Shown one piece after another: positions 35,183 to 45,631 of a DNA stretch of 64,000 bases (its first letter is position 1; each line of letters opens with the position of its first letter). The notes under the pieces were generated by a model. That model was not told where the DNA came from and searched no databases. It worked only from the letters and a program-made list of their open reading frames with translations. The DNA is from CAZNPA01 sp964575095 (GTDB taxonomy: Bacteria; Pseudomonadota; Alphaproteobacteria; Rickettsiales; SXRF01): positions 1 through 64,000 of the forward strand of contig CAZNPA010000007.1 of the NCBI GenBank assembly GCA_964575095.1, given 5' to 3'. The translations under genes were made by a program, and so were the position numbers.

Positions 35183-37699
35183 ATGACTAAAAGAATGCTT
35201 ATCGACGCGCTGCACCCGGAAGAAACACGGGTCGTCATCGCCGATGAAAGACAAATCTACGATTTTGATTTCGTCAGCACCGCCAAGAAACAATTAAAAG
35301 GCAATATTTTCCTCGCCAAGATCACGCGCGTGGAGCCTTCGCTGCAAGCCGCGTTCGTCGAATACGGCGGCGGCAAGCAAGGATTCCTTCCCTTCTCGGA
35401 AATCCACCCCGATTATTACCAGATCCCGACCTCGGACCGTAAACGGCTGATGGAAGAAGCCGAGAGCGAAGCCGCCACGGAACAGGTGAACGAACCTTCC
35501 GCCTCCTCCGAAACCGAATCCATTGATGCTGCCCCGGCCGACATGCCGATGGAAAACGCACCGGCGACGGAAGAGCTTGCGGAACAAACGCTGTCGGAAC
35601 ATCCGGCCTATCTTTCGCAAGGTGCTCTCGACATTCCGCCGGAAGAAACACCGCGCGATGAATCGCCCGTAGCCGAAAACACGGAAACGGCGGACGCGAA
35701 TGAGGCCGCCATACCCGAAACAACCGAACCCGCCGCCGGCCAGGAAGAAAAACCGGCCGAAGAGGCGATGGAAACCTTGCCCAACGAAGAAGAGGAAATG
35801 CGCGACAAGCGTAACAAGCGCACGTTCTTCAAGCGCTACCGCATTCAGGAAGTGATCCGCCGCGGTCAGATCGTGCTGGTGCAGGTCATCAAGGAAGAAC
35901 GCGGCAACAAGGGCGTATCGTTGACGACGTACCTGTCATTGGCCGGACGTTATTGCGTGCTGATGCCCAACTCGCCCAAAGACGGCGGTATTTCACGCAA
36001 GATCGCCAGCCCCGAAGACCGCCGGCGCCTCAAAGCCATCTCAAGTGAACTCAAATTTGCGCGCGGCATGAGCGCCATCATCCGCACCGCTGGCATGGAC
36101 CGCACCAGCGCCGAAATCAAACGCGACTACGAATATCTGGTGAAGCTGTGGAACCGCATCCGCGAGGACACGCTGCAATCCAACGCCCCTGCCCTCATTT
36201 ACGAGGAAAGCAACATCATCAAGCGCGCCATCCGCGACCAGTATACCGGCGATATCGATGAGCTTATCATCGAAGGCGACGACGGCTACAACGCGGCCAA
36301 GGATTTCATGAAGCTGCTCCTGCCCAGCCACACGCCCAAAATCAAACACTATAACGAGCCGACGCCGCTGTTCTACGCCTATAACGTCGAAGACCAATTG
36401 CTGCAGATGCACGACCCGGTGGTCAAACTGCGCTCAGGCGGTTACATCGTTATCAACCCGACCGAGGCGCTGATTTCTATCGACGTCAACTCCGGCCGCG
36501 CCACCGGCGAACGCAACATCGAAGAAACGGCAACGAAAACCAATCTCGAGGCCGCCAACGAAGTCGCGCGCCAATTGCGCCTGCGCGATCTGGCCGGGCT
36601 TATCGTCATCGACTTCATCGACATGCTGGAATCGCGCAACCGCCGCAACGTTGAGCGTTCGCTGAAAGACGCGCTCAAGGCCGACCGCGCCAAGATACAG
36701 CTTGGCCGCATCAGCCCGTTCGGGTTATTGGAAATGTCACGCCAGCGCCTGCGTCCCTCCATCTCCGAAACCAACATGGTGCAATGCCCGCATTGCGTCG
36801 GGCGCGGCTACATACGCTCCAACGAATCGATGAGCATCCAGATCATCCGCGCGCTGGAGAAGGAAGCCTCCACCGGCACCTGGAGCGGATTCCGCCTCAT
36901 CGCGCCACAAGCGATCGCGCTGCATCTGCTGAACACCAAACGCGATGCGCTGAAAAGCATTGAAGACCGGCATACCGTCACCATCCAGGTACTGGCCGAC
37001 GCCGAGCTCGCGCTTTCGGATTACAATCTGGAGAAAATGCGCCGGCCGCAAAACCAGGCCGCCGACGCGCGCAAAACCCGCCAGCCGGTGCGCGATGCCG
37101 AGATCATCGATTTCCCGCCCATCGCCGATCATGAGGAAGGCTTTGTCGCCGAGGAAACATCCTTCAGCGGATCGACGCCGGAAGAAATCCCCGCCAGTGA
37201 TACCACCACCGGTCACGCCAACAGCGACCGGGGCAACCGCGGTGGACGCGGCGGCCGTCGCGGGCGTCGCGGCGGACGCGGCGGCAGGAAAAATTTTGGC
37301 GATTCGCCGCGCCCGGCCAATGCGCCGGAAATGCCGCAACCGGCGCCGGACCAGAATACGGGATCGAATATCACCGAAGTTTCGGAACCTTCGTCCGGCG
37401 GCACCGACCGTCCGGAGCGCGGTTCGCGCCCTCCCCGCCAGCGCGGCGGACGCGGACGCCGCCCATGGCGCGACGACAATCGCAGCGGCAATAAAGATTC
37501 ACGCCCGCCCCGCCATGACCGCACGGAAAACACCGGCGCCGTTGACGGCCAGACGCTCCCGGCATTCACCCGCGAATCGGCGGCTCCAGCGCCCGTAGCA
37601 CCTCCCGCTCCGGCACCGGTAGTCGAATCCACCCCGCGCGATCCCAACGCACAGCCTAAAAAAGGCTGGTGGCAGAAGATGATTCAATTGGATGATTGA
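35183..37699 (+). CDS. rne: Ribonuclease E
   Basis: Endoribonuclease organising mRNA decay and rRNA processing. The 838-residue product begins with the RNase E/G start (MTKRMLIDALHPEETRVVIAD), has an S1 domain split by an acidic, Glu/Pro-rich insert (about 95-210) as in other alphaproteobacteria, then the catalytic DNase I-like region (IVINPTEALISIDVNSGRAT, with the Mg-binding Asp; LIVIDFIDML), and the zinc-link CPHC in VQCPHCVGRGY. The C-terminal third is disordered and Arg/Gly-rich (37200-37300 encodes RGG repeats, RNA-binding), ending PKKGWWQKMIQLDD, a short conserved tail that may bind a degradosome partner. Confidence 0.97.
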   Translation: MTKRMLIDALHPEETRVVIADERQIYDFDFVSTAKKQLKGNIFLAKITRVEPSLQAAFVEYGGGKQGFLPFSEIHPDYYQIPTSDRKRLMEEAESEAATEQVNEPSASSETESIDAAPADMPMENAPATEELAEQTLSEHPAYLSQGALDIPPEETPRDESPVAENTETADANEAAIPETTEPAAGQEEKPAEEAMETLPNEEEEMRDKRNKRTFFKRYRIQEVIRRGQIVLVQVIKEERGNKGVSLTTYLSLAGRYCVLMPNSPKDGGISRKIASPEDRRRLKAISSELKFARGMSAIIRTAGMDRTSAEIKRDYEYLVKLWNRIREDTLQSNAPALIYEESNIIKRAIRDQYTGDIDELIIEGDDGYNAAKDFMKLLLPSHTPKIKHYNEPTPLFYAYNVEDQLLQMHDPVVKLRSGGYIVINPTEALISIDVNSGRATGERNIEETATKTNLEAANEVARQLRLRDLAGLIVIDFIDMLESRNRRNVERSLKDALKADRAKIQLGRISPFGLLEMSRQRLRPSISETNMVQCPHCVGRGYIRSNESMSIQIIRALEKEASTGTWSGFRLIAPQAIALHLLNTKRDALKSIEDRHTVTIQVLADAELALSDYNLEKMRRPQNQAADARKTRQPVRDAEIIDFPPIADHEEGFVAEETSFSGSTPEEIPASDTTTGHANSDRGNRGGRGGRRGRRGGRGGRKNFGDSPRPANAPEMPQPAPDQNTGSNITEVSEPSSGGTDRPERGSRPPRQRGGRGRRPWRDDNRSGNKDSRPPRHDRTENTGAVDGQTLPAFTRESAAPAPVAPPAPAPVVESTPRDPNAQPKKGWWQKMIQLDD

Positions 37700-37703
37700 T
37701 CTA

Positions 37704-37722
37704 GCCCCGCACTCGTTGCGGG
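37704..37722. terminator. Hairpin after rne
   Basis: CCCCGCA-CTCGT-TGCGGGG, seven base pairs with a five-base loop, five bases after the rne stop. It lacks a T-run on the plus strand, so it may be a weak terminator, a 3' stabiliser or a relic of the CCCCGC palindromic repeats. Confidence 0.5.
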
Positions 37723-37749
37723 GTCCAGTTCATTTACCTGAGAAAAAAA

Positions 37750-38286
37750 TCAGCCGCGGACAGACTCTTTAGGCGCATCAGGATCATCGCCCGCTATGCG
37801 CGCGTGCTTGCGCTTGCGGCGACGATCCAAGGCATTGTCACCGGCATTTCCTAATTCGTTACCCACAACTCCAGCTAAAGCTGTACCCAACCCCATTAAT
37901 GCCACAGGAATAAGGAGTTCTTTAGAAGCTGGGATGGGCGCACGGGAATTTATAAAAGATTCTTCCAGCTCGGCATCTGCCCGTTGTTTGGCGGTATAAA
38001 GAGCTAAGAATTCGTTATAGGCAATATTCTTTTCTTCTTCAGTCATTACCTGTTTTTCGCGCATCTTCTTTACGGCAATGCTGGCTAATTCTTGCGGCGA
38101 GCGCTCATCGCTATTATGCAACTGAGCCATTATCTCGGGATTTTGCTCTACATATTGGGCACGTTTTGGCGCTTTCATATCTTCTATTGTTTTATCACCA
38201 ATCACGCCGCCTGCTACCAGTCCACCTATAGCTCCCAGTACCCTTCCCGCTTTTTTCAAATTCATCTTATCATTATCTTCCGACAT
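37750..38286 (-). CDS. Unknown protein with glycine-zipper-like segments
   Basis: A 178-residue protein. Near the N-terminus, LGAIGGLVAGGVIGDKT resembles a glycine zipper, and a second hydrophobic Gly/Ala-rich stretch lies at about 126-148 (LLIPVALMGLGTALAGVVGNELGNAG). Between them is a charged helical domain (SPQELASIAVKKMREKQVMTEEEK). The C-terminus is basic then acidic (RRRKRKHARIAGDDPDAP). No signal peptide. I do not recognise a family. Base composition is visibly less GC-rich than the flanking rne and protease genes, suggesting a different history. Preceded by a duplicated ribosome-site repeat. Confidence 0.7.
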   Translation of the reverse strand: MSEDNDKMNLKKAGRVLGAIGGLVAGGVIGDKTIEDMKAPKRAQYVEQNPEIMAQLHNSDERSPQELASIAVKKMREKQVMTEEEKNIAYNEFLALYTAKQRADAELEESFINSRAPIPASKELLIPVALMGLGTALAGVVGNELGNAGDNALDRRRKRKHARIAGDDPDAPKESVRG

Positions 38287-38287
38287 A

Positions 38288-38311
38288 AGTTCCTCCGTTA
38301 GTTCCTCCGTT
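38288..38311 (-). repeat. Tandem duplication of a 12-bp ribosome-site segment
   Basis: AACGGAGGAACT occurs twice head-to-tail directly before the ATG at 38286, giving two GGAGG motifs, one 7-8 and one about 20 bases from the start. Confidence 0.8.
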
Positions 38312-38450
38312 GTTCTCTGCCAACGATTATAACAGCCACGCCGGCTGATAATTATGAAGATTTGGTGAAGATTGTTTAATGGATTGTTTTATCAGTTCTT
38401 TTCTTCACTCTTAGTGGGCAGTATGATAGAATTGGCACAAAGGATTACAC

Positions 38451-39812
38451 ATGATGGCTTGCCGTTTTCTCTTCTGTTTTCTGATTTCCATCATCTATCT
38501 TCTGCATGCTGAAGCCGCCCTCGCCGCACCCTTAATCCGCGATGCCGAGGTCGAGCACACGCTGCGCCTGTATGCCGATCCGATTTTTACCGTGGCGGGG
38601 CTTAAGCCCTCGGCGGTCAGGATTTTCATCGTGCAGGACGATGCTTTGAACGCCTATGTCGCCGGCGGCAGCAACCTGTTCATCCACACCGGCCTGATAG
38701 AGACATGCGATACGCCCGACATGCTGATCGGCGTCATGGCGCATGAAACCGGCCACATCGCCGGCGGGCATCTGGCTCAGGGCACGGAAAAGCTCAAGAA
38801 TGCCGAAATGGGTACCATCTTCAGTTACGTACTGGGCGCGGCGGCGGCGGTGGCGTCGAAAAAACCGGAGGCGGCGGCGGTGGTAATCAGCGGCAGCGCG
38901 AATACTGTCGGCCGTAATTTTATGGCTTTTACCCGCGCGCACGAAGAAGCGGCAGATCAGGCGGGACTCAATTTTCTCGACAAGCTGGATATTTCCGCCA
39001 GTGGCCTGCTGAAAATCTTTACGCTGCTCAAGCGCCACGAGCGCGAGCATTTCGGCGCCATCGACCCGTACCTGATCACGCACCCCTTGAGCAGCACCCG
39101 CATCGACCACGTGCGCCATGCTGTGGAAATTTCCAAAATCCCCGAAGGCCAATACCCAAAGAATTTCGATATGCCGCATAAGCGCATGGTAGCGAAACTG
39201 TACAGCTTCCTTAAAACGCCGGAGCGCACGTTCCAGAAATATCCGGTCGCCGACAAAAGCGTCCCGGCGCGGATGGCGCATGCCATCGCCTATTATAAAA
39301 TGCCGGATCTGGTAAAATCGCTGGCGGAAATGGATAGCCTGATTAAAGAATCGCCGAAGGATCCCTTCTTCCATGAACTGAAAGGGCAGATATTATTCGA
39401 GAACGGCCGCATCCCCGAAGCGCTGGAAAGCTATGCCAAAGCGTCACAGCTGCTCCCCGGTTCGGCCCTGATACTGACCGATCTCGCCAAGGTGGAACTG
39501 GCACAGAAAGAACCGCGCGTTCAATCAGCCATCAGCCATCTTGAGAAAGCCAACAGCATCGACAACACCAATCCCGACACCTGGCATTTCCTGACGATCG
39601 CCTACGGCAAGGCCGGCAACAAAGGCATGTCGTATCTGGCGATGGCGGAAGAAGATGCGCTCAATGCTGATTTTAAATCAGCGCTGTCGGAAGTTAATCA
39701 GGCATTAACCTTACTTAAGGAAGCAACGCCCGCGCGGCAGAGAGCGCAGGATTTGAAGGCGCATGCGATAGCAATGCAACAGAAAGAAAAAGAAGAAGAG
39801 TCGCGCTTTTAA
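38451..39812 (+). CDS. Periplasmic M48 metalloprotease with TPR region (BepA-like)
   Basis: Secreted zinc protease, probably for outer-membrane protein quality control. The 453-residue product has a signal peptide (about 1-25, ending ALAAP), an M48 catalytic domain with HETGH in IGVMAHETGHIAGGH (zinc His pair and catalytic Glu, about 98-102) and a downstream E in TRAHEEAADQAGL as the third ligand, and a helical TPR-like C-terminal half (about 270-445; FHELKGQILFENGRIPEALESYAKASQLLPGSA). This matches the BepA/YfgC architecture. It precedes the thiol oxidoreductase gene 68 bases downstream, a likely functional companion in the periplasm. Confidence 0.92.
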   Translation: MMACRFLFCFLISIIYLLHAEAALAAPLIRDAEVEHTLRLYADPIFTVAGLKPSAVRIFIVQDDALNAYVAGGSNLFIHTGLIETCDTPDMLIGVMAHETGHIAGGHLAQGTEKLKNAEMGTIFSYVLGAAAAVASKKPEAAAVVISGSANTVGRNFMAFTRAHEEAADQAGLNFLDKLDISASGLLKIFTLLKRHEREHFGAIDPYLITHPLSSTRIDHVRHAVEISKIPEGQYPKNFDMPHKRMVAKLYSFLKTPERTFQKYPVADKSVPARMAHAIAYYKMPDLVKSLAEMDSLIKESPKDPFFHELKGQILFENGRIPEALESYAKASQLLPGSALILTDLAKVELAQKEPRVQSAISHLEKANSIDNTNPDTWHFLTIAYGKAGNKGMSYLAMAEEDALNADFKSALSEVNQALTLLKEATPARQRAQDLKAHAIAMQQKEKEEESRF

Positions 39813-39880
39813 TATTTTTGACTTTCGCCGTAACTCCTATTAGATAATGACTGGTTCCCGTTATCCATTAGGAGATTACA

Positions 39881-40948
<1,068 letters not shown>

Positions 40949-40973
40949 GTTTTACGTAATCGATTATTTTACG

Positions 40974-41005
40974 CGCCCTCTTCTTAGGAAGAGGGCGTTT
41001 TTTTT
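40974..41005 (+). terminator. Rho-independent terminator after the DsbA-like gene
   Basis: Ten-base-pair stem CGCCCTCTTC / GAAGAGGGCG with TTAG loop followed by eight T. It overlaps the last codons of the convergent ispE gene (stop at 40984), so those codons double as stem sequence. Confidence 0.93.
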
Positions 41006-41853
41006 ATGGCGGTGGCCACGGCCCACCACCTTGGAAAATCGGCACGGATTTTTTTTAGCGCCGCTTCGCTCTTGGCCGCATCATCGAATAATGCGAAACA
41101 GGTGGCGCCGCTGCCGGCCATCCGCGCCAACCGGCAATCATTCAGGCTACGTAACCAGCCAAGCATATCAGCGATCTGGGGCATAAGCCGGATAGACGTT
41201 TTTTCCAGTGCGTTATGCGTGGGCGCGATAAATTTTTGCAACGCATCGAAAGATGCTATACGCGGCGGCATATCACACAGTGCGGTGAACTCGCCTTTAA
41301 AATTCCGGAAGACGTCCGCCGTCTCAAGCGGTAAGAGCGGATTCGCCATCACCACCCACGCCTTTGCCGTCAGTGGCAACGAGTGTATTTCTTCGCCGAC
41401 GCCGCGCATCAGCGCCGGTTCTCCGGTAAGGCACACCGGCACGTCACTGCCCAGCGATAATGCCAGCGCGTTGAGCGTGTTCTGCGGCAGGGAGATATTC
41501 CACAGCTTGCTCAATCCGCGCAACGCTGCCGCCGCATCGGCGGAACCGCCGCCCAGGCCAGCGGCAACCGGGATGCGTTTGTGCAAGACCATGCGCGCAC
41601 CTTTTTTGCCGCCGCTCTGTTTTTGCAACAACGTCGCCGCTTTCATGACGCTGTTGTCCGGCGTCAGACCGGCGGCGAACGGACCGGTGATATCTAATGT
41701 AACGTCATCGGCGGGATGGATTTCCAGCGTGTCGCCGAATTCGGTGAAGACGACCATACTATCCAAGAGATGATATCCGTCCGGGCGCTTGCCGGTGATG
41801 TGCAGGAATAAATTGAGTTTAGCCGGCGCGGGTTCGATGATGGCGGCGTTCAT
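40984..41853 (-). CDS. ispE: 4-diphosphocytidyl-2-C-methyl-D-erythritol kinase
   Basis: GHMP-family kinase of the MEP isoprenoid pathway. The 289-residue product shows APAKLNLFLHITGKRPDGYHLLDSM at the N-terminus (substrate site with Lys/Asn and Tyr-His), the ATP-binding IPVAAGLGGGSADAAA (about 95-110), SLGSDVPVCLTG, and the C-terminal RMAGSGATCFALF. Standard length. Its ATG overlaps the stop region of the upstream TPR gene by one base, so both form an operon. Confidence 0.96.
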   Translation of the reverse strand: MNAAIIEPAPAKLNLFLHITGKRPDGYHLLDSMVVFTEFGDTLEIHPADDVTLDITGPFAAGLTPDNSVMKAATLLQKQSGGKKGARMVLHKRIPVAAGLGGGSADAAAALRGLSKLWNISLPQNTLNALALSLGSDVPVCLTGEPALMRGVGEEIHSLPLTAKAWVVMANPLLPLETADVFRNFKGEFTALCDMPPRIASFDALQKFIAPTHNALEKTSIRLMPQIADMLGWLRSLNDCRLARMAGSGATCFALFDDAAKSEAALKKIRADFPRWWAVATAIKKTPSS

Positions 41854-43622
41854 CAGGGAACAGCGATTTCCGGGCGGCTGCCATCGGCGATCACCGGCGG
41901 CATGCTGGGAGCGCTGGCAGCCAGACCTTGCTTGAGTTTTCTGCGCAGCGCACCGGTTTCTTCACCATCGGGCAAGAAGGACAGCGAGCGTTCCCACTGG
42001 AAGCGCGCTTCGATTTTTCGTCCCAGTTGCCAGTAGACATCGCCTAGATGATCGTTGATGGTGGGGTCGCTGGGTAGCAACTCCAATGCTTTTTCAAGAT
42101 AAAGCGCCGCGTCCTTATACTGCTTGAGCGAAAACAGCGCCCAGCCCATGCTGTCGATAATCTGCGGATCGTTGGGGCGCAGGCGCACCGCCTTTTCCAG
42201 CATCTCGCGTGCTTCGTCGACACGCTCGCGGCGCGTGAGCCAGGTGTAGCCCAAATAATTGAGCACGTCCGGCTGGTCGGGTTTCAACGTCAGCGCCTTC
42301 TGCATATCCTGCTCGGCGGCTTTCCATTTTCCCTGCCGCTCGAAACAGACGCCGCGCGCAAACAATATCGGCCAGTGCTGGCTGTCCAATTCGCCGAGGC
42401 GTTGCAGCGCCTGCGAATAGGCATCGGCGGCTTCACCGAAACGGGAATGCGTGCGCAACAAATCGCCTTTGGCCACCAGCGCTTCGGAGCGCTGCGGCAG
42501 ATTGCGGCTTATTTTATCGAGCAGCGCGATCGCGTCGCGGAATTTTCCCGCCTGATTGTAATTAACGGCAAGGCGCAATGCAGCCTTGTTATAAAGCGCG
42601 CTGCGTTCGTTGAACATCGCATACATAGCGTTGGCCTTGTCGTATTGCTTGAAGTCGCTGTAGGCATCACCGAGACCGAGCGTCGCCAGCGGGAAATTCG
42701 GTTTCAGGTAGCGCGTCATCTGCAGGTAAATCACCGCGTCTTGCGGGATACCGGCGCCCTGCATGATGCTGCCCATGGTGAACAGCACCTCAGCGATGCC
42801 GTCCTGCGGCGTAGTGATCGCAGCCGATGCATCCGGTGCGGTCTGGCCAGGATTGAGCTTGCGGTAGGTTTCTACCAATGGCGTAAGTGCGGCGGGCGCG
42901 TTATTATCGTCGTAAAACCGCAGCAGCATATCCATTACATGCGCGGGAGGATTGACCGGATCGTCGACGGCGTTTTTAAAATTGAGCGCGGCGGCATCTT
43001 TAAAACCGGCGTAGCTGTTGAGCAGCGCCAGATGATATTGTACCAGCGACGTCGCGCGACCGGCATCGCTGCTCATGCCTTCCAGCGTGATCGGCTTTTG
43101 CGGCTTGCGCAAGCTGATGTCCAGCCACGCTGAAACCAGCGGCAGCCAGAGCTGCCCGCTATTGGCGTCGAAGGCGCCGTTGAGCACGGCGTTGGCGTGG
43201 TCGATGCGTCCCTGCTTGACGGCGTGCAGGCTGACCAGCAGCGACGAGATGGGATTGACATGTTCCGCCTGCGGTATGTTTTCCGCCAGCGTGATTGCCT
43301 CCTCGACATCGCCGTTTAACAGCAGCATGCTTTGCAGCTGGAGGCTGATGTCCGCGTTACCGGGATTTTCCCGCTGTGCGCTGCGCAGGTAGCGGATGGC
43401 TTTGCCGATGTCGCCGGTGGCTTTCGCGAACTGGCTGGAGAGATACGCGCCCGCCATGCCATCGGACATGGTGACGGGGATGGAATCAGGGACGGCGGCG
43501 GAATCGGCGGCAACTTGATCTTGCAGGATTTCCGGACCCTCTACGTCGCCAGCGGCAGCAGCAGCGGCATAAAACGCCAGCACCATCACGGCGGGGCACA
43601 AAAATTTGTATTGGTTTTTCAT
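41853..43622 (-). CDS. Secreted tetratricopeptide-repeat protein
   Basis: A 589-residue protein with a signal peptide (about 1-24, MVLAFYAAAAAAG) and a solenoid of TPR-like helices throughout. The best repeats are in the C-terminal half: AADAYSQALQRLGE, AEQDMQKALTLKPDQPDVLNYLGYTW, AREMLEKAVRLRPNDPQIIDSMGWALF and AALYLEKALELLPSDPTINDHLGDVYWQLG, with the canonical W-L-G-Y-A-F-A-P spacing. This looks like the periplasmic TPR proteins commonly encoded directly upstream of ispE in alphaproteobacteria, of unknown role. Overlaps the ispE start by one base. Confidence 0.88.
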   Translation of the reverse strand: MKNQYKFLCPAVMVLAFYAAAAAAGDVEGPEILQDQVAADSAAVPDSIPVTMSDGMAGAYLSSQFAKATGDIGKAIRYLRSAQRENPGNADISLQLQSMLLLNGDVEEAITLAENIPQAEHVNPISSLLVSLHAVKQGRIDHANAVLNGAFDANSGQLWLPLVSAWLDISLRKPQKPITLEGMSSDAGRATSLVQYHLALLNSYAGFKDAAALNFKNAVDDPVNPPAHVMDMLLRFYDDNNAPAALTPLVETYRKLNPGQTAPDASAAITTPQDGIAEVLFTMGSIMQGAGIPQDAVIYLQMTRYLKPNFPLATLGLGDAYSDFKQYDKANAMYAMFNERSALYNKAALRLAVNYNQAGKFRDAIALLDKISRNLPQRSEALVAKGDLLRTHSRFGEAADAYSQALQRLGELDSQHWPILFARGVCFERQGKWKAAEQDMQKALTLKPDQPDVLNYLGYTWLTRRERVDEAREMLEKAVRLRPNDPQIIDSMGWALFSLKQYKDAALYLEKALELLPSDPTINDHLGDVYWQLGRKIEARFQWERSLSFLPDGEETGALRRKLKQGLAASAPSMPPVIADGSRPEIAVP

Positions 43623-43767
43623 ACGATTACTATAATAAAACAGAAATACGGCAAAATCACCTTAAAAACGCTTGCGACTTCGCCATATATTAATAGAATC
43701 CTGCGCTCTCAACTAGACGATAGTTATATAACGTAAATCAGAGCAAATATAAGGCCAAAGGACACCT

Positions 43768-43962
43768 ATGAGCAGCAAAAATAACCCGGACGCGCGTGGC
43801 GAAGTAACGGCACTGCGCAAATACAACGGAAAAGTCGTGAAACCGGTGCTGTTCATCCAGCGCGGCGTCGGCAAATACATCGCCGCCGCCTACGAAGACG
43901 GCAGCCTCGTCATCGACAAAAACACCAAACTGCCGGTGGCGTATAAGAACGTCGCGGCTTAG
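43768..43962 (+). CDS. Small protein of unknown function, 64 residues
   Basis: Begins MSSKNNPDARGEV with a good AAAGGA ribosome site eight bases upstream. The product is basic and probably beta-rich (VVKPVLFIQRGVGKYIAAAYEDGSLVIDKNTKLPVAYKNV). No signal peptide. I do not recognise a family. It sits alone between the TPR gene (divergent) and the ETF-QO gene (convergent, six bases away). An AT-rich spacer upstream could hold its promoter. Confidence 0.7.
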   Translation: MSSKNNPDARGEVTALRKYNGKVVKPVLFIQRGVGKYIAAAYEDGSLVIDKNTKLPVAYKNVAA

Positions 43963-43968
43963 GGCTAA

Positions 43969-45594
43969 TCACATATTCGAATAATTCGGCCCGCCGCCGC
44001 CTTCTGGGGTTTTCCAGAGGATGTTTTGCGTCGGATCTTTGATGTCGCAGGTTTTGCAGTGGACGCAATTTTGCGCGTTGATCTGCAGCTTGGACATCGA
44101 CGCCGACGACACGATCTCGTACACGCCAGCCGGGCAATAGCGCTGCTCCGGCGCGGCGTATTCCTTCAAATTCAGTTCGATCGGCACTTTGGCGTCTTTC
44201 AGCGTCAAATGCGCCGGCTGGTCTTCGGCGTGGTTGGTGCTCGACAAAAACACCGACGACATGCGGTCGAACGCAAGTACGCCGTCCGGCTTGGGATAAT
44301 CGATTTTTTTGCACTCTGCTGCCGGTTTCAGCGACAGGTGATCGGGCTTGTGATGGAATGTCCACGGCGCGCGGCCCCAGAACAGGAACGTATCCAGCGC
44401 GCCATAGATCAGGCCGGGAATCAGCCCGAAATGGAACGCCGGGCGAATGTTGCGCACCTTATATAATTCATCGTGCACCCAGCTTTCTTTGAGCGCTTTC
44501 GGGTAGGCGCTGAGGTCGGCGCCGTCGCCTTTTTGCAAGGCGTCGAACGCCGCCTGCGCCGCCAGCATGCCGGATTTCATCGCCGTGTGCGAGCCTTTGA
44601 TCTTGGGCACGTTCATGAATCCGGCCGAATCGCCGATGATGGCGCCGCCGGGGAAATCGAGCTTGGGGATGGACTGGAACCCACCTTCGTTGAGTGCCCG
44701 CGCACCGTAGGATATGCGACGCCCGCCCTCCAGATATTGGCGGATATAAGGGTGCGTCTTGAAGCGCTGGAATTCCATGAACGGGTCGAGGTAGGGATTT
44801 TCGTAATCGAGGCCGACGACAAAACCGATCGCCACCTGATTGTTGTCGAGGTGGTACATGAACGAGCCACCGTAGGTGCGGCTGTCCATCGGCCAGCCAA
44901 CGCTATGCGTGACCAATCCTTCCTTATGTTTTTCCGGCGGGACTTCCCACATTTCCTTGATACCGAGGCCATAGGTCTGCGGATCGGCTCCGGCGCGCAG
45001 GCCGAATTGTTTCATCAGACGCTCGGATAAAGAACCGCGGCAGCCCTCAGCCAGCAGCGTATATTTTCCGCGTATCTCGACGCCGGGCTGGTAGCCGGAT
45101 TTTTCCTTGCCATCCTTGCCGCGGCCGAATTCGCCGGTGACGACGCCGGCGACGCGCCCGTTTTCGACGATAAAGTCGGCGGCAGGGAATCCGGGGAATA
45201 TCTGCACGCCGAGATTTTCAGCTTCGCGTCCCAGCCAGCGGCAAACGCCGCCCAGACTTACGATATAATTGCCGTGGTTCTTCATGGAAGGCGGCGTCGG
45301 CAGGCGGAAAGCTTTCTTTTTGGTCAGGAATACGAAGCGGTCGGCGGTGACTTCCACCGTAATCGGCGCACCTTTTTGCCGCCAGTCGGGCAAGAGTTCG
45401 TTGATGGCGCGCGGCTCCATCACGGCGCCCGATAAGATATGCGCGCCAATCTCCGAGCCTTTTTCGAGGATGCAGACGCTGACATTTTTCCCGGCAGCGA
45501 TGGAAAGCTGGCGCAGGCGGATGGCTGCCGCAAGGCCGGAAGGGCCGCCGCCGACGATGACGACATCATAATTCATGCTATCGGCGCTTGTCAT
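43969..45594 (-). CDS. Electron-transfer flavoprotein:ubiquinone oxidoreductase
   Basis: Membrane-bound enzyme passing electrons from ETF to ubiquinone. The 541-residue product starts at ATG 45594 (MTSADSMNYDVVIVGGGPSG) with GGAGG eight to twelve bases upstream. It has the FAD-binding GxGxxG (VVIVGGGPSGLAAA), the central region VTHSVGWPMDSRTYGGSFMYH, and a C-terminal 4Fe-4S cluster motif CxxCxxC (NCVHCKTCDI) with another Cys in RYCPAGVYE. The open frame continues about 170 codons upstream, but those are the antisense of the uracil-DNA glycosylase gene and are not ETF-QO. etfA/etfB are not in the window. Confidence 0.96.
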   Translation of the reverse strand: MTSADSMNYDVVIVGGGPSGLAAAIRLRQLSIAAGKNVSVCILEKGSEIGAHILSGAVMEPRAINELLPDWRQKGAPITVEVTADRFVFLTKKKAFRLPTPPSMKNHGNYIVSLGGVCRWLGREAENLGVQIFPGFPAADFIVENGRVAGVVTGEFGRGKDGKEKSGYQPGVEIRGKYTLLAEGCRGSLSERLMKQFGLRAGADPQTYGLGIKEMWEVPPEKHKEGLVTHSVGWPMDSRTYGGSFMYHLDNNQVAIGFVVGLDYENPYLDPFMEFQRFKTHPYIRQYLEGGRRISYGARALNEGGFQSIPKLDFPGGAIIGDSAGFMNVPKIKGSHTAMKSGMLAAQAAFDALQKGDGADLSAYPKALKESWVHDELYKVRNIRPAFHFGLIPGLIYGALDTFLFWGRAPWTFHHKPDHLSLKPAAECKKIDYPKPDGVLAFDRMSSVFLSSTNHAEDQPAHLTLKDAKVPIELNLKEYAAPEQRYCPAGVYEIVSSASMSKLQINAQNCVHCKTCDIKDPTQNILWKTPEGGGGPNYSNM

Positions 45595-45631
45595 TTCCTG
45601 TGGCCTCCGTATTTTCCATGGACTATATAAT

